Origin: Flammeovirga kamogawensis
GTDB taxonomy: Bacteria > Bacteroidota > Bacteroidia > Cytophagales > Flammeovirgaceae
DNA: 64,000 bases
Reading direction: 5' to 3'
Assembly: GCF_018736065.1 (NCBI RefSeq)
Contig: NZ_CP076128.1
Span: forward strand, 248,001 to 312,000
Position 1 is the first letter of the stretch, and every line of letters starts with the position of its first letter. The notes beneath the pieces are model-generated. The model was given only the letters and a program-made list of their open reading frames with translations. It ran no database searches and was not told the origin of the DNA. Below are positions 39,576-48,451 of the stretch, piece by piece. Both the position numbers and the translations under genes were made by a program.

Positions 39576-39854
39576 TTAGACAATCGCTAAAATGTCTGAC
39601 TCACGCATCATTAAATAATCTGTACCATCAACATTAAGTTCAGTACCAGAATATTTACCATAAATTACCGTGTCTCCAACTTTTACAGTTAACGGCTCAT
39701 CTTTTGTTCCTGTTCCAATTGCTACTACTTTACCTTTTTGTGGTTTTTCTTTCGCATTGTCTGGAATAAATAATCCTGAAGCTGTTTGTGTTTCTGCTGC
39801 TGCTGGCTCAATTAGAACTCTGTCTGCTAGTGGTCTAATGTTTACTTGTGACAT
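39576..39854 (-). CDS. groES: 10 kDa co-chaperonin GroES
   Basis: Lid of the GroEL chamber. 92 aa: [26 protein letters not shown] (mobile loop region), [28 protein letters not shown] and the C-terminal [13 protein letters not shown] are all typical. First gene of the operon. The upstream region lacks a CIRCE element (TTAGCACTC inverted repeat), so HrcA-type heat control is not apparent; it does contain several TGTCA/TGACA motifs at 39970-40015. Confidence 0.97.
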   Translation of the reverse strand: MSQVNIRPLADRVLIEPAAAETQTASGLFIPDNAKEKPQKGKVVAIGTGTKDEPLTVKVGDTVIYGKYSGTELNVDGTDYLMMRESDILAIV

Positions 39855-40318
39855 ATTAATAATCTATTTTTATTTTTTTGAATTTTGCATACCAAAATGT
39901 TTGATCAATTTTGATCTTACGTACGATTATTTAACATGAAATGTGCCAATTCCAATCCTAACTCAATTTGTCATAATTAAGGTGACAAAATGTCAAAAAT
40001 GACCATCTGTGACATGCTTTGAGCTATTTCTAAAGTATTAATTTACAGAAGTATATTCTCAGTAAATCGGTATAAAATAGAAGCATTTGTAATTTTGTCA
40101 GTGAAGCATAAGTGTTTGTGTAGTGTTATGTGATAATAAAATGTAGTTCGCAGCTTATTTACAGTCATTTAACCTTAATTATTTGCTATCAATCGAACGA
40201 GTTAAGATAAAAATAGGGTAGTAGTTAGATTTGTAAAGTTGAAATTAGAATCTGATAAAAGAAATTATTATTGCGATTGAAAAAGTAGAGAAATTGTATT
40301 TAGTTATTATTTGATATT
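39855..40318. other. Divergent groES-sulP intergenic region without protein genes
   Basis: 571 bases separate the two starts. I see no supportable ORF. The groES side has a cluster of TGTCA/TGACA half-sites (39970-40015: TGTCATAATTAAGGTGACA and neighbours). The sulP side has two TAnnTTTG octamers on the plus strand (TAATTTTG at 40090-40097, TAGATTTG at 40226-40233), either of which could start the transcript that ends at the terminator at 40319. Confidence 0.5.
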
Positions 40319-40354
40319 GACTACTCTTAAAAATTTAGGAGTAGTCTTTTTTTT
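40319..40354 (+). terminator. Orphan plus-strand terminator in the sulP leader
   Basis: An 8-bp stem (GACTACTC / GAGTAGTC) with an AT-only loop, followed by eight T, 72 bases before the sulP ATG. No plus-strand gene lies between groES and this hairpin, so it ends either a small RNA or an attenuated sulP leader transcript. Confidence 0.75.
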
Positions 40355-40425
40355 ATGTGATGATTGTTACATTGAATTATAAATCAATTGATGTAATTGC
40401 AGCATAATTAGATTAACTTATAGGA

Positions 40426-42162
40426 ATGCAAAAGAAGAGTTTTATTACACCTTGGCTTTTCAATTATAAAAAAAAGTACTTAAGTAGTGATATCACTGCG
40501 GGTTTAACCGTTGGAATAATGCTTATACCTCAAGGTATTGCTTATGCTAGTGTTGCCGGAATGCCTGCTGTTTATGGCTTGTATGCAGCAATGATACCTC
40601 AATTTACCTATGCTTTATTAGGGACATCAAGACAAGTATCTGTAGGTCCTGTTGCAATTGATTCTATGTTAATTGCAGCAGCTGTATCATCAATAGCTTC
40701 TTCTGGAGAAGAAAATTATGTATCAGCGGCATTAACTTTAACTTTTTTAATTGGTGTACTCCAATTATTATTTGGTATTATCCGTTTGGGTTTTCTCGTC
40801 AACTTTATGAGTAAACCAGTTATTAGTGGTTTTACTTCTGCTGCTGCTTTTGTAATTGGTATTGATCAACTGAAAAATATATTTGGTGTATCGATTGATC
40901 ATGGAGGATCTACAATAGAAAATTTATGGTTGACAATAACACAATACAATGATTTCAATTGGTTGGCTGTATTATTAGGTTCTGCAGGGATATTCTTAAT
41001 TCGACTGACAAAAAAGTTAAGTTCAAAAATTCCAGGATCCTTAATGGCTGTATTAGCAGGGTTAGCATTTGTCTATTTCCTATCACCAAGTATTGCTGTT
41101 TTAGGCAATATACCTAGTGGTTTGCCATCTTTTAAGTTGCCAAATTTAGAATTTGAATTAATTATAAGAATGTTCCCATCTGCTTTAGCTATTGCATTAA
41201 TTGGGTATATGGAATCAATTTCTGTAAGTAAAGCTTTACAAAATAAACATAGAGGAGAATACCAGATAGATAATAATAGAGAATTTATTGCTCTTGGATT
41301 TGGAGATATTGTGAGCTCTTTATTTGGAGGGTTTCATGGTACCGGAGGTTTTAGTAGATCTGCGGTGAATAATCAAGCTGGGGCAAAAACTAATTTAGCA
41401 AATGTAATTAGTGGTTTACTTTTAGGTTTAGCATTATTATTTTTGATGCCTATTTTTAAATTCCTTCCTAAAACGATAATTGCTTCTATAATTTTAGTGG
41501 CAGTTTATGGTTTAATTGATACTGAATATCCTAAGTTATTGTGGAAAACAAAAAGAGAGGATTTTTATATGCTTGCATTTACCTTTCTACTTACTTTGTT
41601 TATTGGTATTCAGGTTGGCATTATATCAGGAATGATTTTATCAATAATACTGTTGATACGAAGAACAGCGACACCTCATATAGCTGTTCTAGAAAAATTA
41701 GAAGGGTGTAATGAGTATAGAAATAAAAAACGTTTTACCGATGTAGAAACACGAGAGGATATCTTAATTATCCGTCAAGATGCTCAATTGTATTTTGCTA
41801 ATAGTACTTATTTCTATGATAGGGTAATGGATGAGACAAGACGAAAAGGAAAGGGGCTAAAATTATTAGTCTTGCATTTTGGAAGTGTATCAAATATAGA
41901 TTCAACAGCATTAGCAAGTTTAGAAGATGTAATCTTAGAATTAAAAGAGCAAGGTATTAAAACATATTTTTCTGATATGATTGGGCCTGTCAGAGATTTC
42001 CTATCAAAAGTAGGTTTAATCAATAATTTGGGCAAAGATCATTTCTTCTTAGATGTACAGTCTGCAATAGATTATTTTGATCATAAAGGAAATCATCAAG
42101 AAATAAAAATTAACTTTGAGCGTGCGATTCAATCCAACGAATTTAAAGAAAGAAACATATAA
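40426..42162 (+). CDS. SulP-family inorganic anion transporter with STAS domain
   Basis: 578 aa inner-membrane protein. Residues ~15-410 form the SLC26/SulP transmembrane core: DITAGLTVGIMLIPQGIAYASVAGMPAVYGLYAAMIPQ (signature helix), TSRQVSVGPVAIDSML, MGYMESISVSK-like IGYMESISVSKAL and FHGTGGFSRSAVNNQAGAKT. Residues ~445-560 are a cytoplasmic STAS domain (LLVLHFGSVSNIDSTALASLEDVI). Members move sulfate, bicarbonate or other anions. The next gene, 45 bases on, is a persulfide dioxygenase/rhodanese, so sulfate, sulfite or thiosulfate handling is the likely role (inference). An orphan terminator in its leader suggests attenuation. Confidence 0.92.
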   Translation: MQKKSFITPWLFNYKKKYLSSDITAGLTVGIMLIPQGIAYASVAGMPAVYGLYAAMIPQFTYALLGTSRQVSVGPVAIDSMLIAAAVSSIASSGEENYVSAALTLTFLIGVLQLLFGIIRLGFLVNFMSKPVISGFTSAAAFVIGIDQLKNIFGVSIDHGGSTIENLWLTITQYNDFNWLAVLLGSAGIFLIRLTKKLSSKIPGSLMAVLAGLAFVYFLSPSIAVLGNIPSGLPSFKLPNLEFELIIRMFPSALAIALIGYMESISVSKALQNKHRGEYQIDNNREFIALGFGDIVSSLFGGFHGTGGFSRSAVNNQAGAKTNLANVISGLLLGLALLFLMPIFKFLPKTIIASIILVAVYGLIDTEYPKLLWKTKREDFYMLAFTFLLTLFIGIQVGIISGMILSIILLIRRTATPHIAVLEKLEGCNEYRNKKRFTDVETREDILIIRQDAQLYFANSTYFYDRVMDETRRKGKGLKLLVLHFGSVSNIDSTALASLEDVILELKEQGIKTYFSDMIGPVRDFLSKVGLINNLGKDHFFLDVQSAIDYFDHKGNHQEIKINFERAIQSNEFKERNI

Positions 42163-42207
42163 CATACTTAGTTACCTTAAAGGGTAATTCCATAAACATA
42201 TAACATT

Positions 42208-43617
42208 ATGAAAATTGAACAAATTTATACAGGTTGTTTAGCACAAGGTGCTTATTATATTGAATCTAATGGAGAGGCTGCAATTGTAGATCCACTTAGA
42301 GAAACAAAGCCTTATCTTGATAAAGCGGCAAAGGAAGGTGCTAAAATCAAATATATTTTTGAAACACATTTCCATGCTGATTTTGTGTCAGGTCACGTTT
42401 CTTTAGCAGAAGAAACAGGAGCGACAATTGTTTTTGGTCCAACAGCACAAACTACTTATGAGGCACATATAGCTGAAGATGGCGAAGTGTTTTCGATAGG
42501 GGATATTAAAATTAAAGTTTTACATACACCGGGTCACACTACAGAATCTTCAACTTTTCTAGTTACTGACGAAAAAGGGAAAGATGTTGCTATATTCTCT
42601 GGAGATACTTTATTTATTGGTGATGTTGGAAGACCAGATTTAGCAGTTAAATCTGATTTGTCTAGAGAAGATTTAGCAGGCTTACTTTTTGATTCTCTAA
42701 GAAATAAAATAATGCCTTTAGCTGATGATGTAATTGTTTATCCTGCACATGGTGCTGGTTCTGCTTGTGGTAAAAACATGAGCAAAGAAACTTCAGATAC
42801 TTTAGGGAATCAGAAAGCAACAAATTATGCATTAAGAGCGGACATGACTAGGGATGAGTTTATTAAGGAAGTAACAGATGGTTTAACAACACCTCCTCAA
42901 TATTTCCCTAAGAATGTAAAAATGAATAAAGAAGGGTATGAAAATATTGATTCTATTTTAGAGAGAGGTAATATTGGACTAAATCCAAATTTATTTGAAG
43001 AGGTTGTAAATGCAGAAGGTGCATTGATGTTAGATACACGTTCTCCTCAAGTTTTTAAAGATGGTTTTATACCAAATTCTATAAATATTGGCGTAAAGGG
43101 TGGATTTGCTCCCTGGGTTGGTGCTTTAATTTTAGACTTAAAGCAGCCAATAGTAATTATTGCTGATGAAGGTACAGAAGAAGAAGTAATTACGCGCTTA
43201 TCTAGAGTTGGTTATGATAATACTTTAGGTTTCTTAGAAGGTGGTATTGCTGCTTGGGAAGCTGCAGGTAAGGAGGTAGATAGTATTGAATCTATTTCTG
43301 CAGAAGAACTAAAGGATAGATTGAAGTCATCTATTTCTGTAATTGATGCTAGAAAAACATCAGAATATACATCTGAACATATTAACAATGAAAATGTTGT
43401 AAACAAACCACTTGATGTAATTAATGAAGAGTGGAATGATTTAGATAAGAATGCAACATATTATATACATTGTGCAGGAGGGTATAGATCTATGATTGCT
43501 TCTTCAATTATGAAGTCAAGAGGTTTTGATCATATAATTGATGTGAAAGGAGGTTTTAAAGCAATTAAAGAAGCAGGAATTGATGTAACTGCATTTGTTT
43601 GTCCTTCTACATTGTAG
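42208..43617 (+). CDS. CstB-like persulfide dioxygenase / rhodanese fusion
   Basis: 469 aa. Residues ~1-240 are an ETHE1-type metallo-beta-lactamase domain: THFHADFVSGH (His54, His56, Asp58, His63), HTPGHTTESS, FSGDTLFIGDVGRPDL and YPAHGAGSACGKNM. Residues ~265-355 are a rhodanese fold without its active Cys (IIADEGTEEEV), and residues ~365-465 a second one with Cys422 in IHCAGGYRSM. This order (dioxygenase, inactive rhodanese, active rhodanese) is that of Staphylococcus CstB, which oxidises persulfides to thiosulfate. Here it is paired with a SulP transporter that could export or import the products. Cytoplasmic. Confidence 0.9.
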   Translation: MKIEQIYTGCLAQGAYYIESNGEAAIVDPLRETKPYLDKAAKEGAKIKYIFETHFHADFVSGHVSLAEETGATIVFGPTAQTTYEAHIAEDGEVFSIGDIKIKVLHTPGHTTESSTFLVTDEKGKDVAIFSGDTLFIGDVGRPDLAVKSDLSREDLAGLLFDSLRNKIMPLADDVIVYPAHGAGSACGKNMSKETSDTLGNQKATNYALRADMTRDEFIKEVTDGLTTPPQYFPKNVKMNKEGYENIDSILERGNIGLNPNLFEEVVNAEGALMLDTRSPQVFKDGFIPNSINIGVKGGFAPWVGALILDLKQPIVIIADEGTEEEVITRLSRVGYDNTLGFLEGGIAAWEAAGKEVDSIESISAEELKDRLKSSISVIDARKTSEYTSEHINNENVVNKPLDVINEEWNDLDKNATYYIHCAGGYRSMIASSIMKSRGFDHIIDVKGGFKAIKEAGIDVTAFVCPSTL

Positions 43618-43631
43618 AATTATTTTGTATT

Positions 43632-43674
43632 AAAAAAGGTCTGATAAAGTAATTCACTCTATCAGACCTTTTTT
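43632..43674. terminator. Bidirectional terminator between cstB-like gene and barrel protein gene
   Basis: A perfect 15-bp stem (AAAAAAGGTCTGATA / TATCAGACCTTTTTT) with a 13-base loop; serves both convergent genes. Confidence 0.92.
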
Positions 43675-43685
43675 AATTTGAAATT

Positions 43686-44423
43686 TTACAATTTGTAAGT
43701 CATTCCAATTTTACCATAAAGGTTAAAGAGGTTTGGATCAACAATTTCATACCCTTGAGGGAAAATACCATTAAATCCCCAAGAAATTTGAGTATCAACA
43801 GTAAAGTGATCTCCGATTTCTTTTTGAATGCCAAATTGAGCTCCCCAGTCAAAATTAACAAGGTCTGCACTATAATCGTAAGGGGTATCTTTTCCTACTG
43901 GATATTCTCCAGAGCTATCTTTTATAGTACTTCCAGTAAATACAGTTCCATCAAAAGAGCCATCAACCATATAGGCAAAATATAATCCAGCAACGACATA
44001 AAGACCATTGTCTTTTTTGCTAATGTTTGTCTTAAATTGAATAGGAATTTCAATGTAATTAAGATTAATATTTGTGGCTACTTCTCCGGTTACTGAAGCT
44101 AAAGTATTAGAAATAAAGAAGTTTTGATCAACAACATGAGCTGTTGTCGAGTTTCCTTTTCGAGTATATAGTAACTCAAAATGAATAAAAGAACGATCTT
44201 TCTTTAGTTTGTATTCTCCAACTAAACCAAAAGAAGGGTTAAAACCTGTATTCCAACTAAACCTATCTGGCATATTTTGAAAATACATTGGGACTGAAGC
44301 TCCTAAGTTGAAACCTAATCGACCTCCAAATCTTAGTTTGCTGGCTGTTTCTTCTTGAGCAAATAAAGGAGATGTAAAAAAAGCTGTACAAAATAGTACA
44401 GCTAAAATTTTTGAAATTTTCAT
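43686..44423 (-). CDS. Porin-like outer-membrane beta-barrel protein (PorT-type)
   Basis: 245 aa. Signal peptide to SPLFAQ, then an 8-10 strand barrel of the outer-membrane protein beta-barrel family common in Bacteroidota (LRFGGRLGFNLGASVP start, LNYIEIPIQFKTNI, GLYVVAGLYFAYMV and terminal FNLYGKIGMTYKL). The family name PorT-like does not imply secretion. Eight bases downstream of the PCMD lipoprotein gene, so the two are probably one operon and may interact at the outer membrane. Confidence 0.8.
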   Translation of the reverse strand: MKISKILAVLFCTAFFTSPLFAQEETASKLRFGGRLGFNLGASVPMYFQNMPDRFSWNTGFNPSFGLVGEYKLKKDRSFIHFELLYTRKGNSTTAHVVDQNFFISNTLASVTGEVATNINLNYIEIPIQFKTNISKKDNGLYVVAGLYFAYMVDGSFDGTVFTGSTIKDSSGEYPVGKDTPYDYSADLVNFDWGAQFGIQKEIGDHFTVDTQISWGFNGIFPQGYEIVDPNLFNLYGKIGMTYKL

Positions 44424-44431
44424 ATACTTAA

Positions 44432-45241
44432 TTAGTAGCTAATAGAAATTTGATCTACAAATAGTAAGCTTCCTAGAGCTCCTCTAAAGTAATCTCCAGC
44501 ACTACTAGATGCAAAAACTATAATAACATGTGTAGGTGTTTCGTCTGCATTTGCCCAACCTGTTTCTTCTGGTCTTAATTTAAATCCAGCACCTGCATTT
44601 GAAATTTCACCGTAAGTTACATCAAGAGTTTTTTGTGTCCAATCTGATATTGTTTCACTGCTTTGTAATGCAGCAGTACCAATTCTTTGAATAGATTCAC
44701 AATCACGTTTTTGTAGATACATATAAACTAAACAAGAATCTATGCCTGCAATGTCAGTACCAGTTACTCCCGAAAATTGTTGGTAATTATCCCCAGGAGT
44801 GTATTTATAGCTAAAAGATAATGATGTAGGTCTTTTGTCAAAAGGTACACCTAATTGTGCACTTTTAGCAGGGTCAGAAATATCTAATTCAAAATCGCCT
44901 GTATAAATAGTAGACGATGCTATACCTGTAATTCCGATTGCAATTGTCTCTAATTTTGCAGCACTTCCGCTAACTACATCACTTGTTTCTTCATGAGCGT
45001 TTACTTCAGAAAGAAAAGATGTTCCTGGATTAGAAGTTTCCCAACCTGTAGGGTTTCCATAAGTACCACCACTATATTCGTTAGATTCCCAAGAATCTAA
45101 TGATAAATTAGATTCAAAAACTACAGCGGCTTTTTCCGCATCTGTAGGGTCACAAGAAGTAGGTTCGCTTTCATCAGAAGAGCAAGAAAAAAATAATGTA
45201 GTTGATAGCCCTAAAGCAATCAAAGAGTTAATGCGTTGCAT
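44432..45241 (-). CDS. PCMD-domain-like lipoprotein
   Basis: 269 aa from the ATG at 45241, which starts an SPII signal peptide with lipobox LFFSC; the longer TTG frame would bury it. The mature part resembles the putative carbohydrate metabolism domain (PF13201): RPTSLSFSYKYTPGDNYQ, VYMYLQKR, a WTQKTLDVTYGE strand and the late VIIVFASSSAGDYFRG / GSLLFVDQISISY block. The domain has a jelly-roll fold and is found in surface lipoproteins of Bacteroidota; role unproven. Pairs with the barrel gene 8 bases downstream. The malY stop lies just upstream (45289). Confidence 0.72.
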   Translation of the reverse strand: MQRINSLIALGLSTTLFFSCSSDESEPTSCDPTDAEKAAVVFESNLSLDSWESNEYSGGTYGNPTGWETSNPGTSFLSEVNAHEETSDVVSGSAAKLETIAIGITGIASSTIYTGDFELDISDPAKSAQLGVPFDKRPTSLSFSYKYTPGDNYQQFSGVTGTDIAGIDSCLVYMYLQKRDCESIQRIGTAALQSSETISDWTQKTLDVTYGEISNAGAGFKLRPEETGWANADETPTHVIIVFASSSAGDYFRGALGSLLFVDQISISY

Positions 45242-45288
45242 GTTGTTTATTTTATTGAAGAGATTTTTTACAAATATATTATTAATTA

Positions 45289-46449
45289 TCAATCTAATGC
45301 AATTTTTATTCTTTTTACAGATTCCTCTAAAATTGACCTTGCACAGGCAATGTTCATTCTCATAAACCCTTGCCCAGCTGCACCAAACATTTCACCATCT
45401 TGTACACCAACCTTTGCTTTTTTGTAGAAAAAATCTTTCAAGATTTTATTATTTCTTGAGATTTTACTGCAATCTAACCATAATAAATAGGTGGCGTTTG
45501 TTTTCATAACTGTGATAGGAGAGTCCGAGAGTTCTTCAATTATATAATTGATATTACTTTCAAAATATTTCTTTACTTCTTGATACCAATTTTCTCCTTT
45601 GTTATAAGCGGCTATTTGAGACGTTGTGGCCACAATTCCTCCAAAATCTAAATGTAAGTGTTTTACTTTTGCTAGGTATCTTTTTTGTAATTCTTTATTT
45701 TTAAAAATTAAATAAGCACAGTTTAAACCTGCAAGGTTAAATGTTTTTGATGGTGCCATACAAGTAACAACTCTCTTTTCTCCAATTTCTGAAAGACTAG
45801 CAAGAGGAGTGTGTGTAGCCTCAAAAAGTACCAAGTCTGCGTGAATCTCGTCTGAAATAATATTTACATCATATTGTTCACATAGTTGTAGTAATTTCTG
45901 AAGCTCTACTTTATTCCAAACTCTACCAGAGGGATTCTGAGGATTACAAAATACAAGTAATTTTAATCCTTTAATCATTTCTTTCTCTAAAGTATCAAAA
46001 TCTATATTATAGAAATTATTCTGGTTTATTAGAGGAATGTCCACTAATGTTCTTCCAGTACCAATGATATTGTCTTTAAAAGGACCATAAACAGGCGAAA
46101 AAATAGCAACTCTTTCATTTTGGTTAGAAAGTGCTTGAATTAATAATCCAATAGCAGGTACAATACCGGGAGTGAAAGTAAATTCATGTTTTTTAATGTC
46201 CCAATTGTGTCTTTTTTTTATCCAATTTATTGCTGACTCCCAAAATAAATCACCTTGTAATGTATAACCATATATTGGGTGTTGCATTCTTTCTACTAAA
46301 GCTGCTGTAATTTCTGGAGCTGTAGGTAAGTCCATATCAGCAACCCATAGTGGGATAATATCTTCTGTACCAAACAATACCTTTCGTAATCCATATTTAA
46401 CAGAATCAGTAGATAAACGATCTATTGGCTTATTAAAGTTATAATTCAT
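45289..46449 (-). CDS. MalY/PatB-family pyridoxal-phosphate C-S lyase or aminotransferase
   Basis: 386 aa fold-type I PLP enzyme. Start NKPIDRLSTDSVKYG and LWVADMDLPTAPEI are diagnostic for the MalY/PatB subgroup; the cofactor region has NPQNPSGRVW, the Asp in ISDEIHADLV and the PLP Lys in MAPSKTFNLAGL. The C-terminus has GFMRMNIAC with the substrate-carboxylate Arg. These enzymes act as cystathionine or cysteine-S-conjugate beta-lyases. A sulfur role agrees with the nearby cstB-like and cysQ genes, but they are in separate transcripts. 47 bases ahead of the PCMD gene, so possibly one operon. Confidence 0.9.
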   Translation of the reverse strand: MNYNFNKPIDRLSTDSVKYGLRKVLFGTEDIIPLWVADMDLPTAPEITAALVERMQHPIYGYTLQGDLFWESAINWIKKRHNWDIKKHEFTFTPGIVPAIGLLIQALSNQNERVAIFSPVYGPFKDNIIGTGRTLVDIPLINQNNFYNIDFDTLEKEMIKGLKLLVFCNPQNPSGRVWNKVELQKLLQLCEQYDVNIISDEIHADLVLFEATHTPLASLSEIGEKRVVTCMAPSKTFNLAGLNCAYLIFKNKELQKRYLAKVKHLHLDFGGIVATTSQIAAYNKGENWYQEVKKYFESNINYIIEELSDSPITVMKTNATYLLWLDCSKISRNNKILKDFFYKKAKVGVQDGEMFGAAGQGFMRMNIACARSILEESVKRIKIALD

Positions 46450-46470
46450 TGAGCATAAAATGGTTTTAGT

Positions 46471-46503
46471 AAAAAAAAGAGACTACTAATTTAGTAGTCT
46501 CTT
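46471..46503 (-). terminator. Terminator after the 538-aa lipoprotein gene
   Basis: A perfect 12-bp stem (AAGAGACTACTA / TAGTAGTCTCTT) with a 3-base loop; on the minus strand it runs into eight T. It also insulates the malY gene, which starts 22 bases further. Confidence 0.9.
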
Positions 46504-46535
46504 CATCAATTAAATAATATAAACTGTATTAATAT

Positions 46536-48152
46536 TTATTTTTCGTAAGAAGAAATAAAATTAATATCGAAACCATCCCCTGTTTTAGATTGATCATCAA
46601 CGATTTTAATCCATTGAACTTGATCACCAATTTCAATCCCGTTTATGTTTGATAATGTGAATTCATTATTAGCAATATGCGCATCACCAATTTTAATCCA
46701 ATCATTATCTTCGAACCCTTGTGTGTAGAAGCGATCTGTAGCAACTTTTACATAAACAGATGCTAATTCATTATATGCTGCTGTAGCATCAGATTGAGAT
46801 TCATATTCTGCTAATTTACCCCAAGTTGTTTCTACTACTTGAATAGTAGTTTTATCAGAAACTGTAATTGCGGCAGGGAAACGCAATAATGCATAACCAT
46901 TATTTTTACCTAAAGAAGTGAATTTTGCAGCACTTTTTCTGTAATCAGCTAAATCTGCATTTGCAGAATTTCTTCTAGATTCTTTTGAGATGTTGTAATT
47001 ATCATCACTTAAATCTAAAGAAGGATAATGTTGAATTGAAATACCCGGACGGTAAAGTTTTATCTCAGCATATTGATGCTCTTCATTGTACCCTCTATAC
47101 CATTCAGAATAATATTCTCCATCAATTTCTTTAGAGCTTAATGTGTTATCAACATCATTAAGGCTGTTTTTATCAAATGATTGAGTAGAAGCAAGGTCAC
47201 CGTTTGCGTGTTTAAAATTGCTTCCATTTAATTTAATTGTTGGTGTAGCAATAACATCACCACTGAAAGAGTAAATTTTAAACTTTGTCTGTCCGTTTGC
47301 AGAAACAATAAAGTGATTGTCTCCAACTAAAGCAGCACCAGTAACTTTTCTTTGATCATTTAATTTAAATAAAAGCTTACTTTGTACATGAGGTTTACCA
47401 TTTTTGGTACCTATTTTAACTAGCATTGCTTTACCTCTTTGATGTCTTGTGAAAGAAACAAGGTGCTCAGCTTCAAAGCCATCAGTCTCTGAAGAATTTT
47501 GAGTGAAAAGTATATCTCCACCAGAGAATTTAGGTCTTGTAGATTTAAGTTCATCTTCATTGAAGTATTCCTCTTCAATATCAACAAGATTTTCTTCTTC
47601 ATCAGAAGTTTCGATATCTAAATCACCAGTTATACTACGGTATTTTGTTTTTGCAAGAATAGAACCTTCAGAAGCGCCCCAACCTCCAACTGGAGTAGCA
47701 ATTTCTAAGAATTTCTTACCTGCAATGAATAACTTATCATCCATATCAAAATCTACCTGTGTAATTCTTGGTTTCCCTTGTACAAGGTAACTCACTTGTT
47801 GACCAGCATTATCAGTATCAATTCCTACAAGAGTAATTTTACCACTGCCATTACCAACAACAACAACCCATCTTTTATCTGGAGAAACAGCAATATGACT
47901 ATGGCCATTAATTGATGCTATTAATGTTAAATTAGCGTCACCTGATAAACCTTGAAAATCGTAGTCAATTTCATAAATATTTGCTTTGCCTCTTTTATTG
48001 TCACATAAAAACGTTTTTTGACTAAAGGGCATTCTAATATTAGACGCTTCTTCTTCTGTTGGAGATAGAGCACTTTCTGGTTCTTGTGTACTACAAGAGA
48101 CACCAATTATTATTAATAAGGCATAAGACGCCTTTTTTAATAGTTTGTTCAT
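46536..48152 (-). CDS. Large beta-propeller-like lipoprotein of unknown function
   Basis: 538 aa. SPII signal with lipobox GVSC (Cys20). The N-terminal ~330 residues are repeated four-strand units typical of beta-propellers (HSHIAVSPDKRWVVVVGNGSGKITLVGI; QVDFDMDDKLFIAGKKFLEI; VTGAALVGDNHFIVSANGQTKFKIYSF), interrupted by an acidic stretch (SDEEENLVDIEEEYFNEDEL). The C-terminal ~180 residues look like a separate beta-sandwich (LLRFPAAITVSDKTTIQVVETTWG; IEIGDQVQWIKIVDDQ), as in carbohydrate-binding modules. Probably surface-exposed. I do not recognise the family. It has a 299-bp, gene-free AT-rich upstream region shared with the divergent bestrophin-like gene. Confidence 0.7.
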   Translation of the reverse strand: MNKLLKKASYALLIIIGVSCSTQEPESALSPTEEEASNIRMPFSQKTFLCDNKRGKANIYEIDYDFQGLSGDANLTLIASINGHSHIAVSPDKRWVVVVGNGSGKITLVGIDTDNAGQQVSYLVQGKPRITQVDFDMDDKLFIAGKKFLEIATPVGGWGASEGSILAKTKYRSITGDLDIETSDEEENLVDIEEEYFNEDELKSTRPKFSGGDILFTQNSSETDGFEAEHLVSFTRHQRGKAMLVKIGTKNGKPHVQSKLLFKLNDQRKVTGAALVGDNHFIVSANGQTKFKIYSFSGDVIATPTIKLNGSNFKHANGDLASTQSFDKNSLNDVDNTLSSKEIDGEYYSEWYRGYNEEHQYAEIKLYRPGISIQHYPSLDLSDDNYNISKESRRNSANADLADYRKSAAKFTSLGKNNGYALLRFPAAITVSDKTTIQVVETTWGKLAEYESQSDATAAYNELASVYVKVATDRFYTQGFEDNDWIKIGDAHIANNEFTLSNINGIEIGDQVQWIKIVDDQSKTGDGFDINFISSYEK

Positions 48153-48451
48153 AATAATTTTTTTAAGTAGAAATAGTAAAAAGTATACAGTTTAAATTTA
48201 TATTATTAATTGATTAGTAGACACAAAATCAAAGTACATCATTATAGAAAAGTTCTTTAATGAGTATGTAACAATAGTTTTTGCCTCATAATATAAAAGG
48301 GGTAAAGTAAAGAGTTGTACTTAAAATTATAGTTTTATTTAATTTTGAAATACACCAATTAACATTTATTTAAATTTAAAATATTATTTATTTAATTACT
48401 AATATTTTTATATTTACATGATATTCCATTTATCCAAATCAAAAATAATTA

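Noticed and set aside
39855-40020. CIRCE or sigma-54-like element upstream of groES
   Set aside because: No TTAGCACTC/GAGTGCTAA pair. A GGCAC-like -24 match on the minus strand near 39940 has GT instead of GC at -12 and is too weak to call.
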